Assembly: GCA_029960955.1 (NCBI GenBank)
Contig: JASBVS010000047.1
Coordinates: forward strand, 1-64,000
From: Bacillota bacterium
GTDB lineage: Bacteria; Bacillota; Sulfobacillia; JAIMAT01
Direction: 5' to 3'
Length of the DNA: 64,000 nt
The notes under the pieces are model-generated. The model saw only the letters and a program-made list of their open reading frames with translations. It was not told the origin of the DNA and did no database searches. Shown here in pieces: positions 49,605 to 59,857 of this stretch; the first letter of the stretch is position 1; each line of letters begins with the position of its first letter. Made by a program: the position numbers and the translations under genes.

Positions 49605-49721
49605 AAAGGGGCCTTTCCTGGCGCGAGGGCGGCGGCGCCGCCCGGCGCCGCCGCCTCCTCCTCGACGCTCTTCGCGCGCCTCCGCCCTCCTTCGCCCCGC
49701 GGGGCTCCCGCCGCCGGCGCC
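49605..49721. other. Gap between dacF and spoIIAA
   Basis: The stretch is very G+C-rich, with GGCGGCGGCGCC-type repeats, and no gene is seen in it. It is the expected place for the sigma-H promoter of spoIIA; the only candidate elements are those noted with the leader hairpin. Confidence 0.4.
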
Positions 49722-50918
49722 TCAGGGCCAGAGGCGGCTCCAGTTGGTCCTGAAGCTCTGCCAGAGTCCCGGCGCCGGCACGTCGCGAGCGGCCAGGAGC
49801 GGGACCTGCTCGACGCGGCGGCGCCCCAGGAAGACCTCGAGCCGGCCGACTTGCTGCCCCCGCCGCACCGGTGCGCGGAGCCGCGACGCGAGGTGCAGCT
49901 CGCGGCGCACCGGTTGCCGTTCCGTCCGCGGCAGCGTCAGCACCACGTCACGCGCGCTCGCCACCGGCAGCGTCGCCGAGGTGCCGCGGTCGACGGGCAG
50001 CTGCGCCAGCGTCTGCCCCTGCCGCGCCACGACCACCGTGCGGAAGCTGTTGAAACCGTAGTCGAGCAGCCTGTAGATCTCCCGGTTCCGCTCCTCGGCG
50101 GTGGGCGCGCCCATCACCACGGCGATCAGGCGCTGCCCGTTCCGCTCCGCGGTGGCCACCAGGCAGAAGCCGGCCTCGCTGGTCCAGCCGGTCTTCAGGC
50201 CGTCCATGCCGGGGTACTCGATCACACCCCGGTTGGTGTTGGTCAGCCAGATCTGGTTCTTCTGCCCCTTCCGCACCCAGTACTCCCAGGTGCGCGTGTA
50301 ACGGGTGACCGAGGGGTGGGCCAGCAGGATGTGGCGCGCCAGGAGCGCCTGGTCGTAGGCCGACGTGTAGTGCGGCTCCCGGCCGGGCAGGCCGTGCACG
50401 TTGGCGTAGCGGGTGTCGCGCATGCCGAGCTGGCGCGCCTTCTCGTTCATCATGCGGACGAAGTTCTCGTAGGTGCCGCCCACCTTCTCGGCCAGGGCCA
50501 CGGCGGCGTCGTTGGCCGAGGCGACCGCGACCGCGTAGAGGAGGTCCTTGACCGGCAGCTGCTCGCCCTCGTACATGTAGAGGTTCGAGCCGCCCCAGCT
50601 GGCCGCGTAGGCGCTGGCGGTCACCGTCTCGTCCGGGCGGATCTGGCCCGAGTCGAGCGCCTGCATGATCAGGTCGAGCGTCATCAGCTTGGTGACGCTG
50701 GCCGGCGCGCGGCGCTGGTGGGGGTTCTTCTCGTAGAGGAAGACGCCGGAGGCGGCGTCCATGAGGACCGCCGAGGGCGCCTCGATCCTGGGCGGGACCG
50801 GTGCGTCCGCGGCCAGCGCCGCCGGCTCGAGCGGAACCAGCGCCGCCGCGGCGCTCCAGGCCAGCGCCAGGAGCGCCAGGCCCCCTCTTCTCAGCCGACC
50901 GGCCCGAGGCACGTCCAC
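49722..50918 (-). CDS. dacF: D-alanyl-D-alanine carboxypeptidase DacF
   Basis: A 398-residue penicillin-binding protein with an N-terminal signal sequence (LALLALAWSAAAALVPLEPAALA, cleavage about residue 37). The catalytic SxxK is SVTK at residues 74-77, SAN at 134-136 and KTG at 242-244. A C-terminal beta-rich domain ends in an amphipathic helix (LWQSFRTNWSRLW) suited to membrane attachment. It trims D-Ala from peptidoglycan; location before spoIIAA makes it the sporulation enzyme DacF. GTG 50918 or 50912 is the start. Confidence 0.94.
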   Translation of the reverse strand: MDVPRAGRLRRGGLALLALAWSAAAALVPLEPAALAADAPVPPRIEAPSAVLMDAASGVFLYEKNPHQRRAPASVTKLMTLDLIMQALDSGQIRPDETVTASAYAASWGGSNLYMYEGEQLPVKDLLYAVAVASANDAAVALAEKVGGTYENFVRMMNEKARQLGMRDTRYANVHGLPGREPHYTSAYDQALLARHILLAHPSVTRYTRTWEYWVRKGQKNQIWLTNTNRGVIEYPGMDGLKTGWTSEAGFCLVATAERNGQRLIAVVMGAPTAEERNREIYRLLDYGFNSFRTVVVARQGQTLAQLPVDRGTSATLPVASARDVVLTLPRTERQPVRRELHLASRLRAPVRRGQQVGRLEVFLGRRRVEQVPLLAARDVPAPGLWQSFRTNWSRLWP

Positions 50919-50947
50919 TCCCTCCCCGGTCGGTTAGGCTGCCCTCC

Positions 50948-52357
<1,410 letters not shown>

Positions 52358-53244
52358 CGATGAACCCCTTTGTCAGGTGCGTGTAGATCTGCGTGGTCGC
52401 GATGTCCGCATGACCCAGCATCTCCTGCACGGAGCGGAGGTCGGCGCCGTTCTCCAGGAGGTGCGTGGCGAACGAGTGGCGGAGCGTGTGCGGCGTGATC
52501 CGCTGGCGGATGCCGGCGCGGCGCGCGTAGCCGCGCAGGAGCTTCCAGAAGCCCTGGCGGGTGAGGCGGCCGCCGCGGGCGTTTACGAAGAGCGCTTCCT
52601 GCCGCCGCTCGCGCACCAGGCGCGGCCGCGCCCAGCCGAGGTAGGCCTCCAGCGCCGCCAGCGCGCGGCTGCCGACGGGGACGATCCGTTCCCGCGCGCC
52701 CTTCCCCCAGCAGCGGACGACCTGCTCCTCCAGGTCGAGGTCGCCCAGGTTGAGCTGGACCAGCTCCGAGACGCGCAGGCCGCTGGCGTACATCAGCTCG
52801 AGCATGGCCCGGTCGCGGCAGCCGCGCGCCGTGCCGGCGGGAGGGGCGGCCAGGAGGCGGTCCACCTCCTCGACGGAGAGGACGCGCGGCAGGCGGTAGG
52901 GCAGGGCCGGCCGCCCCACCTCCAGCGCCGGGTTCTCGCGCCGCGCACCCTCCTTGAGCAGGAAGCGGTAGAAGGCGCGCAGCGCGGCGACGCGCCGGGC
53001 GATGGTGGAGGGGGCCAGCTTCCTGCCTGTCAGGACGACCAGATAGGCGGCGATCGCCTCCGAGCCCGCCGACTCCAGCTGCTCGCCCCGCACCCGCAGG
53101 TAGGCGGCGAAGTCCTCCAGGTCGCGCCGGTAGGCGGCGACGGTGTGGCGAGAGAGAGCGCGCTCCACGCCCAGGTAGGCGAGGAAGGCGCCCACCCGCC
53201 CCTCGTCCCCCCTCCCCGCCTCCGCTTGGGGCGCGTGGAGGCTC

Positions 53245-54363
53245 TCAGCCGAGGAACGTCTCGGCCGGCGTGAACGGGAGTCCATGGGCCTCGGCCACCG
53301 CCTGGTAGGTCACGTGGCCGTCGTGGGTCTGGAGGCCGCGCGCCAGGCTGGGATCGCGCCGCAGCGCCTCCCGCCATCCCAGGCCCGCCAGCCGCTCGGC
53401 GTAGGGCAGCGTGGCGTTCGTCAGCGCGAAGGTGGAGGTGCGCGGCACCGCCCCGGGGATGTTGGCGACCGCGTAGTGGACGACGCCGTGGCGGACGTAG
53501 GCGGGGTTGCTGTGCGTGGTCACGTGGTCGCAGGTCTCCACCGACCCCCCCTGGTCGATGGCCACGTCGACGATGACCGAGCCGGCCTTCATCGTCTTGA
53601 CCATCTCCTCCGTCACCAGGTGGGGCGCGCGCGCACCCGGGACGAGGACGGCGCCCACGAGGATGTCCGCGCGGTGGACCGCCTCGGCGATGTTCGCCCG
53701 GTTGGAGGCGAGGGTGGTGATCCGCCCGCCGAAGATGTCGTCGAGGTAGCGGAGCCGGTCGGCGTCGATGTCCAGGACGGTCACGTGCGCCCCGAGGCCC
53801 AGGGCGATCTTGGCGGCGTTGACGCCCACGGTGCCGCCGCCGACGATGACCACGTCGCCGCGGGGCACACCGGGCACGCCGCCCAGGAGGACGCCCCTCC
53901 CGCCCTGGGGCGCCTCGAGGAAGTGGGCGCCGATCTGGACGGCCATCCGCCCCGCCACCTCGCTCATCGGCGTCAGGAGCGGCAGCGACCGGTCCGGAAG
54001 CTGGACGGTCTCGTAGGCGACGGCGGTGACGCCCCGCTCCAGCAGGGCCAGCGTCAGCTCCCGGGCGGCCGCCAGGTGGAGGTAGGTGAAGAGGACCAGG
54101 CCCGGGCGAAAGTAGGCGAACTCCTGCGGCAACGGCTCCTTCACCTTGAGGACCATGTCCACCCCGGTCCAGGCGTCGGCCGCGTCGCGGACGACGGTCG
54201 CACCCTGGCGGGCGTAGGCCTCGTCGTCGAAACCGCTCCCCAGCCCCGCCCCGCTCTCGACCAGGACCTGGTGACCCTCGTGCACCAGCGCGGCCGCGCC
54301 GGCCGGCGTGAGAGCGACACGTGCCTCGTCTTCCTTGATCTCGCGTGGGACCCCGATCCTCAC
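53245..54363 (-). CDS. ald: Alanine dehydrogenase
   Basis: The GTG at 54363 behind AAGGGAGTGG yields 372 residues, the family length. It catalyses NAD-dependent interconversion of alanine and pyruvate. [39 protein letters not shown] is the conserved start, [30 protein letters not shown] the NAD site and [16 protein letters not shown] a signature. In B. subtilis it supports sporulation by feeding pyruvate. An extended -10 promoter lies at 54420-54428. Confidence 0.96.
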   Translation of the reverse strand: MRIGVPREIKEDEARVALTPAGAAALVHEGHQVLVESGAGLGSGFDDEAYARQGATVVRDAADAWTGVDMVLKVKEPLPQEFAYFRPGLVLFTYLHLAAARELTLALLERGVTAVAYETVQLPDRSLPLLTPMSEVAGRMAVQIGAHFLEAPQGGRGVLLGGVPGVPRGDVVIVGGGTVGVNAAKIALGLGAHVTVLDIDADRLRYLDDIFGGRITTLASNRANIAEAVHRADILVGAVLVPGARAPHLVTEEMVKTMKAGSVIVDVAIDQGGSVETCDHVTTHSNPAYVRHGVVHYAVANIPGAVPRTSTFALTNATLPYAERLAGLGWREALRRDPSLARGLQTHDGHVTYQAVAEAHGLPFTPAETFLG

Positions 54364-54419
54364 CTGGCTGCCACTCCCTTCGCGTTCTGCCAGCCTGGCG
54401 CCACTTGCGAACCGAGTGC

Positions 54420-54428
54420 AGTATAGCA
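54420..54428 (-). promoter_or_regulatory. Extended -10 promoter of ald
   Basis: On the minus strand TGCTATACT is an extended -10 element about 57 bases before the ald start. The only -35-like sequence is CGGACA at a long spacing of 19 bases. It sits in the 212-base gap after spoIIM. Confidence 0.5.
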
Positions 54429-54575
54429 CCCGCTTCCGGGCGCCTGTCCGGCCCGGGGCGGCCCCTGCGGGCTCGCGGGCGGGCGGCGCGGCGGGCGGCG
54501 TTGCGGGCGGCGCGGGAGGAAGCAGACGGCGGCGGGAGCGGCTCCCCGGGGTTCCGCCCCCTTCCTCGCGCGGGA

Positions 54576-55217
54576 TCAGAGGAGCGCCAGCGCCGCGCGC
54601 GCGAAGGGGAGCGCCAGGAAGGCCTGGACGGCACTGACGCCCGCCAGCCCCAGCGCGCCCAGGAGGGTCAGGAGCGGCAGCGGCACCGGCTCGGGCCGCC
54701 GCAGGTGGCGCGCGCGCAGGCGCAGGCGCCGGCGGAAGAGGAGCGCGGAGGAGTGGCAGGCCGCGGCCGAGACCACCAGCCAGATGGGGACGGCCAGCAG
54801 GTTCTGGGGCAGGACGGCCGTCCCCGCCATGAGCAGGCCCGGCCAGCCGGCCCGCGCCACCAGCGCCGCCACCGTGAAGCCGATGTCGGCGCCGCGCAGG
54901 GCGACGAGCAGGAGGACCAGGGGGCCGCCGTAGGCCGTGAAGCCCAGGGCGCAGAGGACGAGAAGAAGGCGGATCTCGCCCAGCAGGCTGTGCGTGAAGA
55001 GCGGCATGGCCGCCGGCGCCTGGCCGCTGCCCAGCAGCTGCCGGAAGCGGTCGACCATGGCCGCCACCTCCTCCGCCTGGGCCGGTGCCAGCGCGTGCAG
55101 CGCCAGGGCGCCGGCCGCCGCCGCCAGGAGGAAGGTGACGCCGCTCAGGAGCAGGGCCGGAGCGAGCGCGGGCAGCGCCCGCAGGCTGCGGCGGAACGGG
55201 CGGAGGGTCGCTCGCAT
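54576..55217 (-). CDS. spoIIM: Stage II sporulation protein M
   Basis: The ATG at 55217 with GAGGTGGTGG upstream gives 213 residues, the family length. About five membrane helices are present. [68 protein letters not shown] is the SpoIIM domain, with the conserved PQNL. With SpoIID and SpoIIP it drives septal peptidoglycan degradation and forespore engulfment. Neighbouring DUF3866 is upstream. Confidence 0.93.
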   Translation of the reverse strand: MRATLRPFRRSLRALPALAPALLLSGVTFLLAAAAGALALHALAPAQAEEVAAMVDRFRQLLGSGQAPAAMPLFTHSLLGEIRLLLVLCALGFTAYGGPLVLLLVALRGADIGFTVAALVARAGWPGLLMAGTAVLPQNLLAVPIWLVVSAAACHSSALLFRRRLRLRARHLRRPEPVPLPLLTLLGALGLAGVSAVQAFLALPFARAALALL

Positions 55218-55257
55218 GGGGCCACCACCTCGTCCCACCACTATGCGCGCGGCGCGC

Positions 55258-56361
55258 TCAGGAGAACGTTCGGAGCGCCGCCAGCCAGCCGGCCGCGTAG
55301 CCCGCGGCGGCGGCGAAGCGGAAAAGGTAGCCTTCCTCGGCCGGACCGCGGCCCATGCTGCGCAGCGGAAGCGGCGAGGCGGCGAGGGCGGCGTCGATCT
55401 CGCCCCGGTCCACCTCCAGCCAGGCGTGGCGGCGCAGGAGCTCGGCCGGCAGCTCGACCGGCGACGGGCGCGGAACGGCGATCCAGGCGGCTTGCGCCGC
55501 CAGGCGCCCCAGCGTGGCGCGCGAGTGGTGGCTGACGCCGCGGTGGCGCGGGCGCGGGTCCGCCTGGCTGACGCGCAGCGCCGCCACCGGCAGGCCGCCC
55601 AGCGCCGCCGTCACCTGCAGCGCCCAGGCCTGCTCGACGCCGCTGAAGCCGAAGGGCGTCCCCGTGCCGGCGATGCCCGGCCCCATCAGCACCACGGCCA
55701 GCTCGGCGCCCACCGCCCGTCGCGCCGCCAGGAGCGCCGAGGGGAGCGCCACCGCCTCCAGGTCGCCGCCGAAGGCGTGGCCGCTGGTGATCACCGCCTC
55801 GATCCAGCCGAGCCGGCGGAGCTCGGCCACCGTCTCGCTCAGGGCGGCGGGGAGCGCGGCGCCGTCGGTCATCACGTAGGCGATCCGCCGTGCGCCCGCG
55901 CGGCGGGCGCCGAGCAGGACGGGCAGGAGCTGGCTGTGCAGCTCGCCCGCCACGACCGGCATGCCGTCCAGGCTGCCGCCCGACGGGCCGGCGAGAGCCG
56001 CGTGGGCGGGGCCGGCCTCCTCCTCGCAGGCCAGGACGGCCAGCTGCCAGGGGGTGTAGCGGAGTTTGACGATGTGGCCGGCGGGCGGACCCTCCAGCGG
56101 CCGCGGCGGATCGGCGGAGAGGACGAGGTGGTGGCCGCCGCTGCCCAGGCCCAGGCGGACCGCGGTCACGTTCAGCCAGACCCTCTCGCCGGGTTCGAGC
56201 CGCCCGCCCAGCAGCGGCGGGAAGGCCCAGGCGAGACCCTCCTCCTCGCCCTCCCCCGCCTGCACGCGAACCGCCAGCTCCTGGAAGCCCGGTCGCTCGC
56301 GCAGGACGGCGTCCACGCGCCCGCGGCGCACCCAGGCGCCGAAGGCGGCTCTCTCGTTCAC
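55258..56361 (-). CDS. DUF3866 family protein
   Basis: The GTG at 56361 overlaps the previous stop (GTGA) and yields 367 residues. Regions such as IVKLRYTPWQLAVLACEEEAGP, GELHSQLLPVLLGARRAGARRIAYVMTDGAALPAALSETVAELRRLGWIEAVITSGHAFGGDLEAVALPSALLAARRAVGAELAVVLMGPGIAGTGTPFGFSGVEQ match the DUF3866 family known from Actinobacteria and Firmicutes. No signal peptide or membrane helix is clear. The function is unknown; its place next to spoIIM and near spo0A is conserved in spore formers. It is coupled to the gene at 56358. Confidence 0.85.
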   Translation of the reverse strand: MNERAAFGAWVRRGRVDAVLRERPGFQELAVRVQAGEGEEEGLAWAFPPLLGGRLEPGERVWLNVTAVRLGLGSGGHHLVLSADPPRPLEGPPAGHIVKLRYTPWQLAVLACEEEAGPAHAALAGPSGGSLDGMPVVAGELHSQLLPVLLGARRAGARRIAYVMTDGAALPAALSETVAELRRLGWIEAVITSGHAFGGDLEAVALPSALLAARRAVGAELAVVLMGPGIAGTGTPFGFSGVEQAWALQVTAALGGLPVAALRVSQADPRPRHRGVSHHSRATLGRLAAQAAWIAVPRPSPVELPAELLRRHAWLEVDRGEIDAALAASPLPLRSMGRGPAEEGYLFRFAAAAGYAAGWLAALRTFS

Positions 56362-57272
56362 GGGGAGGCGCCGCCCTCCGTCTCGCCCCCGGCCCGCGGG
56401 GGCGCGGAAGGCCCCTCGTCGCCCTGCGCCGGCGCAGCCGGCCGGGGGGAGGGCGCGGCCGGGGGGCGGTGGGCCTGCTCGCCCGCCGCGCGGCTGGCGG
56501 CCTCGCGCAGCTGGCGGCGCGAGAGCTCCACCATCGCCTCGGCCGGGGTGTAGTGGGGGGCGTTGGGCGAGCGGTAGCGGCCGGCGTAGACCCGGCCCAG
56601 GCGCCGGTTGCAGGCCGCCAGGGTGGCGTTGACCGCGGCGCGGACGGGGTCGCCGGCCAGGAGCGCCGAGCCCACCAGCGGCTCCTCGCTGCGGCTCGTG
56701 CGCAGGAGGACGGAGACCAGGATCAGCCGCCGGCCGGCGATGCCGCCCTCGCCGGCCTCCTCGAGGAAGAAGCGGACCTGGGGGTCGACCGCCTGGTTGA
56801 GGGCGGCCAGCGTCGCCTCCGCCGCCACCCGCAGCATGCCGCGGCCGGAGTGGACGCCCTCGGCGCTGCCGCGAAAGGGCCCGGCCAGCTTGCCGGGCGG
56901 GTCCAGCGGCCAGAGGGTGGCCGCCGGCGCCTGCTCCTCCAGGCTGACGTCGACCCGGATGACGTCCCGCAGGAGGTCGGTGGTCGCCTGCAGCGAGGCG
57001 ACGGCCAGGCGGACGCGGGAAGGAGCGCGCGGGACCGCCTGCTGGGCGACGCTCACCTTGCGGTAGTCGACCATCAGGCCCCAGCGCGCCGCGAGGGCGC
57101 TCTGGACGTCGCGCACCAGCGCCTTCGGAGAGCGTTCGTCGGTGGCCAGGACGTGGATCTCCTCGATACCGCCCCACTCGTTGACCACGACCCTGGCGCC
57201 GATCACGGAAGGAAGCTGCTTGACGAGGGCGGTGATCTCCTCCGCGCTGACCGGAGCGCGCTCCTTCTCCAT
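56358..57272 (-). CDS. Conserved protein with internal duplication, function unknown
   Basis: The ATG at 57272 behind GGAGGAGGAGACGGG gives 304 residues. Residues about 10-77 form a compact alpha/beta domain (IGARVVVNEWGGIEEIHVLATDERSPKALVRDVQSALAARWGLMVDYRKVSVAQ). Two further segments share a motif: GRGMLRVAAEATLAALNQAV (about 140-160) and PVRAAVNATLAACNRRLG (about 205-225), suggesting a tandem duplication reminiscent of the LeuA-type regulatory domain; this is a guess. A Pro/Ala-rich tail ends it. It is joined to DUF3866 by a GTGA overlap, so the two likely act together. No function can be assigned. Confidence 0.7.
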   Translation of the reverse strand: MEKERAPVSAEEITALVKQLPSVIGARVVVNEWGGIEEIHVLATDERSPKALVRDVQSALAARWGLMVDYRKVSVAQQAVPRAPSRVRLAVASLQATTDLLRDVIRVDVSLEEQAPAATLWPLDPPGKLAGPFRGSAEGVHSGRGMLRVAAEATLAALNQAVDPQVRFFLEEAGEGGIAGRRLILVSVLLRTSRSEEPLVGSALLAGDPVRAAVNATLAACNRRLGRVYAGRYRSPNAPHYTPAEAMVELSRRQLREAASRAAGEQAHRPPAAPSPRPAAPAQGDEGPSAPPRAGGETEGGASP

Positions 57273-57318
57273 CCCGTCTCCTCCTCCGGAGGCTCCCGCG
57301 GCCACTTTCGGCGCCGCC

Positions 57319-58143
57319 TCAGGATCGCCTGCCGAGCTGATCCAGAAAACGCAGAATTCGCCAGCGCTCGATCCAGAGCGAGAGCGAGGTCAGTTCCGCC
57401 GCCGCCTGCAGCGCCGCCAGGAGGGCGAGCCCCGTCCAGACCGCCCCCGCCGGGCCCCCCAGGGCGAGGAGCGTGCCCGTCCAGATGCCCATGGCGTTGG
57501 CGCCCGCGTCGCCCAGCATCGCCCGCTCGCGCAGGTCGAAGCCGAGCCAGGCGGCCACCGCCGCCAGGCTGATCCAGCCCGCCGCGGCCGCCGCCGGGGA
57601 GAGCCCCGCCGCCTCGAGCAGCGCCAGCGCCGCCAGCAGCGCCTTGCCGGCCCGCCCTGGCCGGAGGTCGAGCACGTTGACCACGTTGGCGGCCAGCGCC
57701 ACCACCAGCGTCCGGGCCAGCCAGGCGGGCCAGCCGCCCCCCCACCCCCAGGCCGCCCACGCGCCTGCCGCGAGGCCGGCCAGCGCCTTCAGCAGGCCGC
57801 CGGTCAGGCGCCCGCGGAGCAGCTCGCGCAGGTGCCCGCGCAGGCCGCGCGCCTCCGCCGCCGAGCGGGTGTCGTCGTAGAGCCCGACCAGCGCCATCAC
57901 CAGCGTCACCAGCCAGGCGCGCCGCACCGCCGGGTCGGGCAGGAGGAGCGCCGCCAGGCCGCTCGGCAGGAGGAAGCTCAGACCCGCGCTGGTGGGCAGC
58001 ACGCGCCCGCGGTAGTTGGCGCGCACGTGCCCCCGGCGCCCGAGGAGGCGGCCGAGGCCCCAGGCGGCGCCCGCCTCCAGCACGGCCGCGGCGGCCGCCG
58101 CCAGGAGGAGCGCCGGAGGGGCGAGGGCGGCGCTTCCCCCCAT
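57319..58143 (-). CDS. MraY/WecA-like glycosyl-1-phosphate transferase (family 4)
   Basis: A 274-residue polytopic membrane enzyme starting at ATG 58143 with GGGAGG upstream. The YDD motif is LVGLYDDTRSAAEARGLRGHL, the second aspartate motif NVVNVLDLRPGRAGKALL, and AMLGDAGANAMGIWTG the GDxG motif, matching MraY/WecA transferases that attach a sugar-phosphate to undecaprenyl phosphate. In such spore formers the DLRPGRA variant is common. Which sugar is used cannot be told. Adjacent glycosyltransferase, MctB-like and SteA genes suggest a surface-glycan or cell-envelope cluster. Confidence 0.85.
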   Translation of the reverse strand: MGGSAALAPPALLLAAAAAAVLEAGAAWGLGRLLGRRGHVRANYRGRVLPTSAGLSFLLPSGLAALLLPDPAVRRAWLVTLVMALVGLYDDTRSAAEARGLRGHLRELLRGRLTGGLLKALAGLAAGAWAAWGWGGGWPAWLARTLVVALAANVVNVLDLRPGRAGKALLAALALLEAAGLSPAAAAAGWISLAAVAAWLGFDLRERAMLGDAGANAMGIWTGTLLALGGPAGAVWTGLALLAALQAAAELTSLSLWIERWRILRFLDQLGRRS

Positions 58144-58144
58144 C

Positions 58145-58861
58145 TCAGGCCCGCGCCTCCCGGGCACGCCTGCGCGCCGCCGGGTCGAGCGCCAGGCGCG
58201 CCAGCGCCAGCGCGATGTCCCGCCACTGCCGCCCGCGGTGAAGCCAGCCGCGCAGGTCGCGCCCCGTCCGGCGGTGGCGGAAGGCCACGGGGACTTCCTG
58301 GAGGCGGGCCCCCTCCCAGAGCGCGCGGACGGTCATCACCACCTCCACCCCGAAACCCGGGGCGAAGGGTGCCAGCCGCCCGGCCAGCGAGCGCCAGAGC
58401 GCCCGCTGGCCGGAGACGGGGAAGCGCGGGCTCCATCCCGCCAGGCGGCGGATCCCCCAGCGCGCCAGCCCGACCACGAGACCGAAGCCGGCGCCCCGCG
58501 CCGGCCCCGGGAAGGCGGCGATGGTCATCTCGGCCTGGCCGGTCTCCAGCGGGCCGAGGAGGGCGACCGCCTCGCCCGCGCTCGTCCCCAGGTCCGCATC
58601 CAGGAAGAGGATCGGATCGCCGGCGGTCGCCTTGAGCCCGGCGGTCAGGGCCGCTCCCTTGCCCCGGTTCCGCCCGAGGCGGAGGACGCGCGCGCCGGCC
58701 TGGCGGGCGCGCTCGGCGGTGCCGTCGCGGGAGCCGTCGTCCACCACCAGCACCTCGCGGAAGCCGGCGGCGCGGAGGGCGCGGACGGTCTCGCCGATCC
58801 GCTCCGCTTCCTGATAGGCGGGGATGATCACGGCGGCGCGGGCCACGAGGCGGGAGCTCAC
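58145..58861 (-). CDS. Family 2 glycosyltransferase
   Basis: A 238-residue cytoplasmic GT2 enzyme: AAVIIPAYQEAERIGETVRALRAAGFREVLVVDDGSRDGTAERARQAGARVLRLGRNRGKGAALTAGL and LFLDADLG contain the nucleotide-sugar-binding VVDDGS and the DAD metal motif. Unlike dolichyl-phosphate-type enzymes it has no membrane domain. It overlaps the MctB gene start as GTGA and is followed by the family 4 transferase one base later, so they are a unit, likely extending a lipid-linked sugar. Confidence 0.9.
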   Translation of the reverse strand: MSSRLVARAAVIIPAYQEAERIGETVRALRAAGFREVLVVDDGSRDGTAERARQAGARVLRLGRNRGKGAALTAGLKATAGDPILFLDADLGTSAGEAVALLGPLETGQAEMTIAAFPGPARGAGFGLVVGLARWGIRRLAGWSPRFPVSGQRALWRSLAGRLAPFAPGFGVEVVMTVRALWEGARLQEVPVAFRHRRTGRDLRGWLHRGRQWRDIALALARLALDPAARRRAREARA

Positions 58862-59817
58862 CCGCCGTTCCCCCCGGGCGGCGAGCCGGCGGGGGCGAGC
58901 GCGGGCGCGGTCAGCGCCGGGAAGGCCGCCTGCGCGCCGGGTTTCGTCCCGTAGGAGCCCGAGGCGAGCGCCCCGAGGAGGTAGACGGCGCTCACCTGGC
59001 CCTGCACGCGATCGATGTCGTCGACGCTGGAGACGCCGTCGGCCTGCGCCAGCGCCGTCACCACGGAGGGTTGCAGCGTCGAGGGCTCCGCCGCGACCAC
59101 GCGCACCCCGTTCTGGCGGAGGGCGGCCAGCAGCCCGCCGGCCAGGTCGGCCGCCTGGCGCGAGGTGAAGCCGTCCAGCCCGACCAGGACGAGCGCCGCG
59201 TCGTAGGGGCCCGGCTGGAGGACGCTCGCCCGCACCAGCCCCTCGTCCATGGCCAGGCGGGCGAAGAGCGGGCCGTCGACCTGGCTCCCGCCCGGCCCGG
59301 GGGAGGCCAGGGGCGTGCCCAGCTGCTGCACCAGCGCCTCGAGCGCCGCCTGCTCCAGGGCCGCCGGGTCGCCCGCGGGAAGGCCGAGCGCCTCGGACCA
59401 GGCCCGCCGGTCGGCGGCGCCGGCGGGCTGGAAGGGCCCCGGGAAGGCGGCGATCAGCGTCACCCGGGCACCGGCCCGCTCGAGGACGGGACGGATGGCG
59501 GCCTCCTGGTCGGGCGCCCCCAGGTCGAAGATGGCCACGCGGAGACCGCTCAGGCGCCGGCCGACCAGCATGTCGAGCAGCTCGCCGTTGGCCTGCTGCT
59601 GGCGGGCCACCGACTGGCTCAGCTCCTGCACCCGGCTGGCGAGGTTCTCGTTCTCCGTGTGGAGGCGGTCGTACTGGCTCTCGAGGCGGGCGATCAGCCC
59701 CTGCTGCGTCCGGGAGACGGGCTGGCGGTCGGCCAGCGAGAGGCCGAGGAGGAGACCGATGCCCAGCGCCAGGAAGACGGCGACCAGGGAGATGACGTGC
59801 GTGCGCAGATCGATCAA
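58858..59817 (-). CDS. MctB-like copper transporter family protein (DUF3186)
   Basis: A 319-residue protein with TTG start at 59817 and AGGGGG upstream. DLRTHVISLVAVFLALGIGLLLGLSLAD is the N-terminal single-span helix, then a coiled-coil (about residues 36-85, QGLIARLESQYDRLHTENENLASRVQELSQSV), then a soluble domain with repeated hydrophobic strands. This is the architecture of MctB, a mycobacterial outer channel or copper-homeostasis protein; the mechanism outside mycobacteria is not known. It follows steA, a conserved pair. Confidence 0.85.
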   Translation of the reverse strand: MIDLRTHVISLVAVFLALGIGLLLGLSLADRQPVSRTQQGLIARLESQYDRLHTENENLASRVQELSQSVARQQQANGELLDMLVGRRLSGLRVAIFDLGAPDQEAAIRPVLERAGARVTLIAAFPGPFQPAGAADRRAWSEALGLPAGDPAALEQAALEALVQQLGTPLASPGPGGSQVDGPLFARLAMDEGLVRASVLQPGPYDAALVLVGLDGFTSRQAADLAGGLLAALRQNGVRVVAAEPSTLQPSVVTALAQADGVSSVDDIDRVQGQVSAVYLLGALASGSYGTKPGAQAAFPALTAPALAPAGSPPGGNGG

Positions 59818-59857
59818 AGCGGAGCCCCCTGCAGCGCCGAGGATAGCGTCCGCGCGC

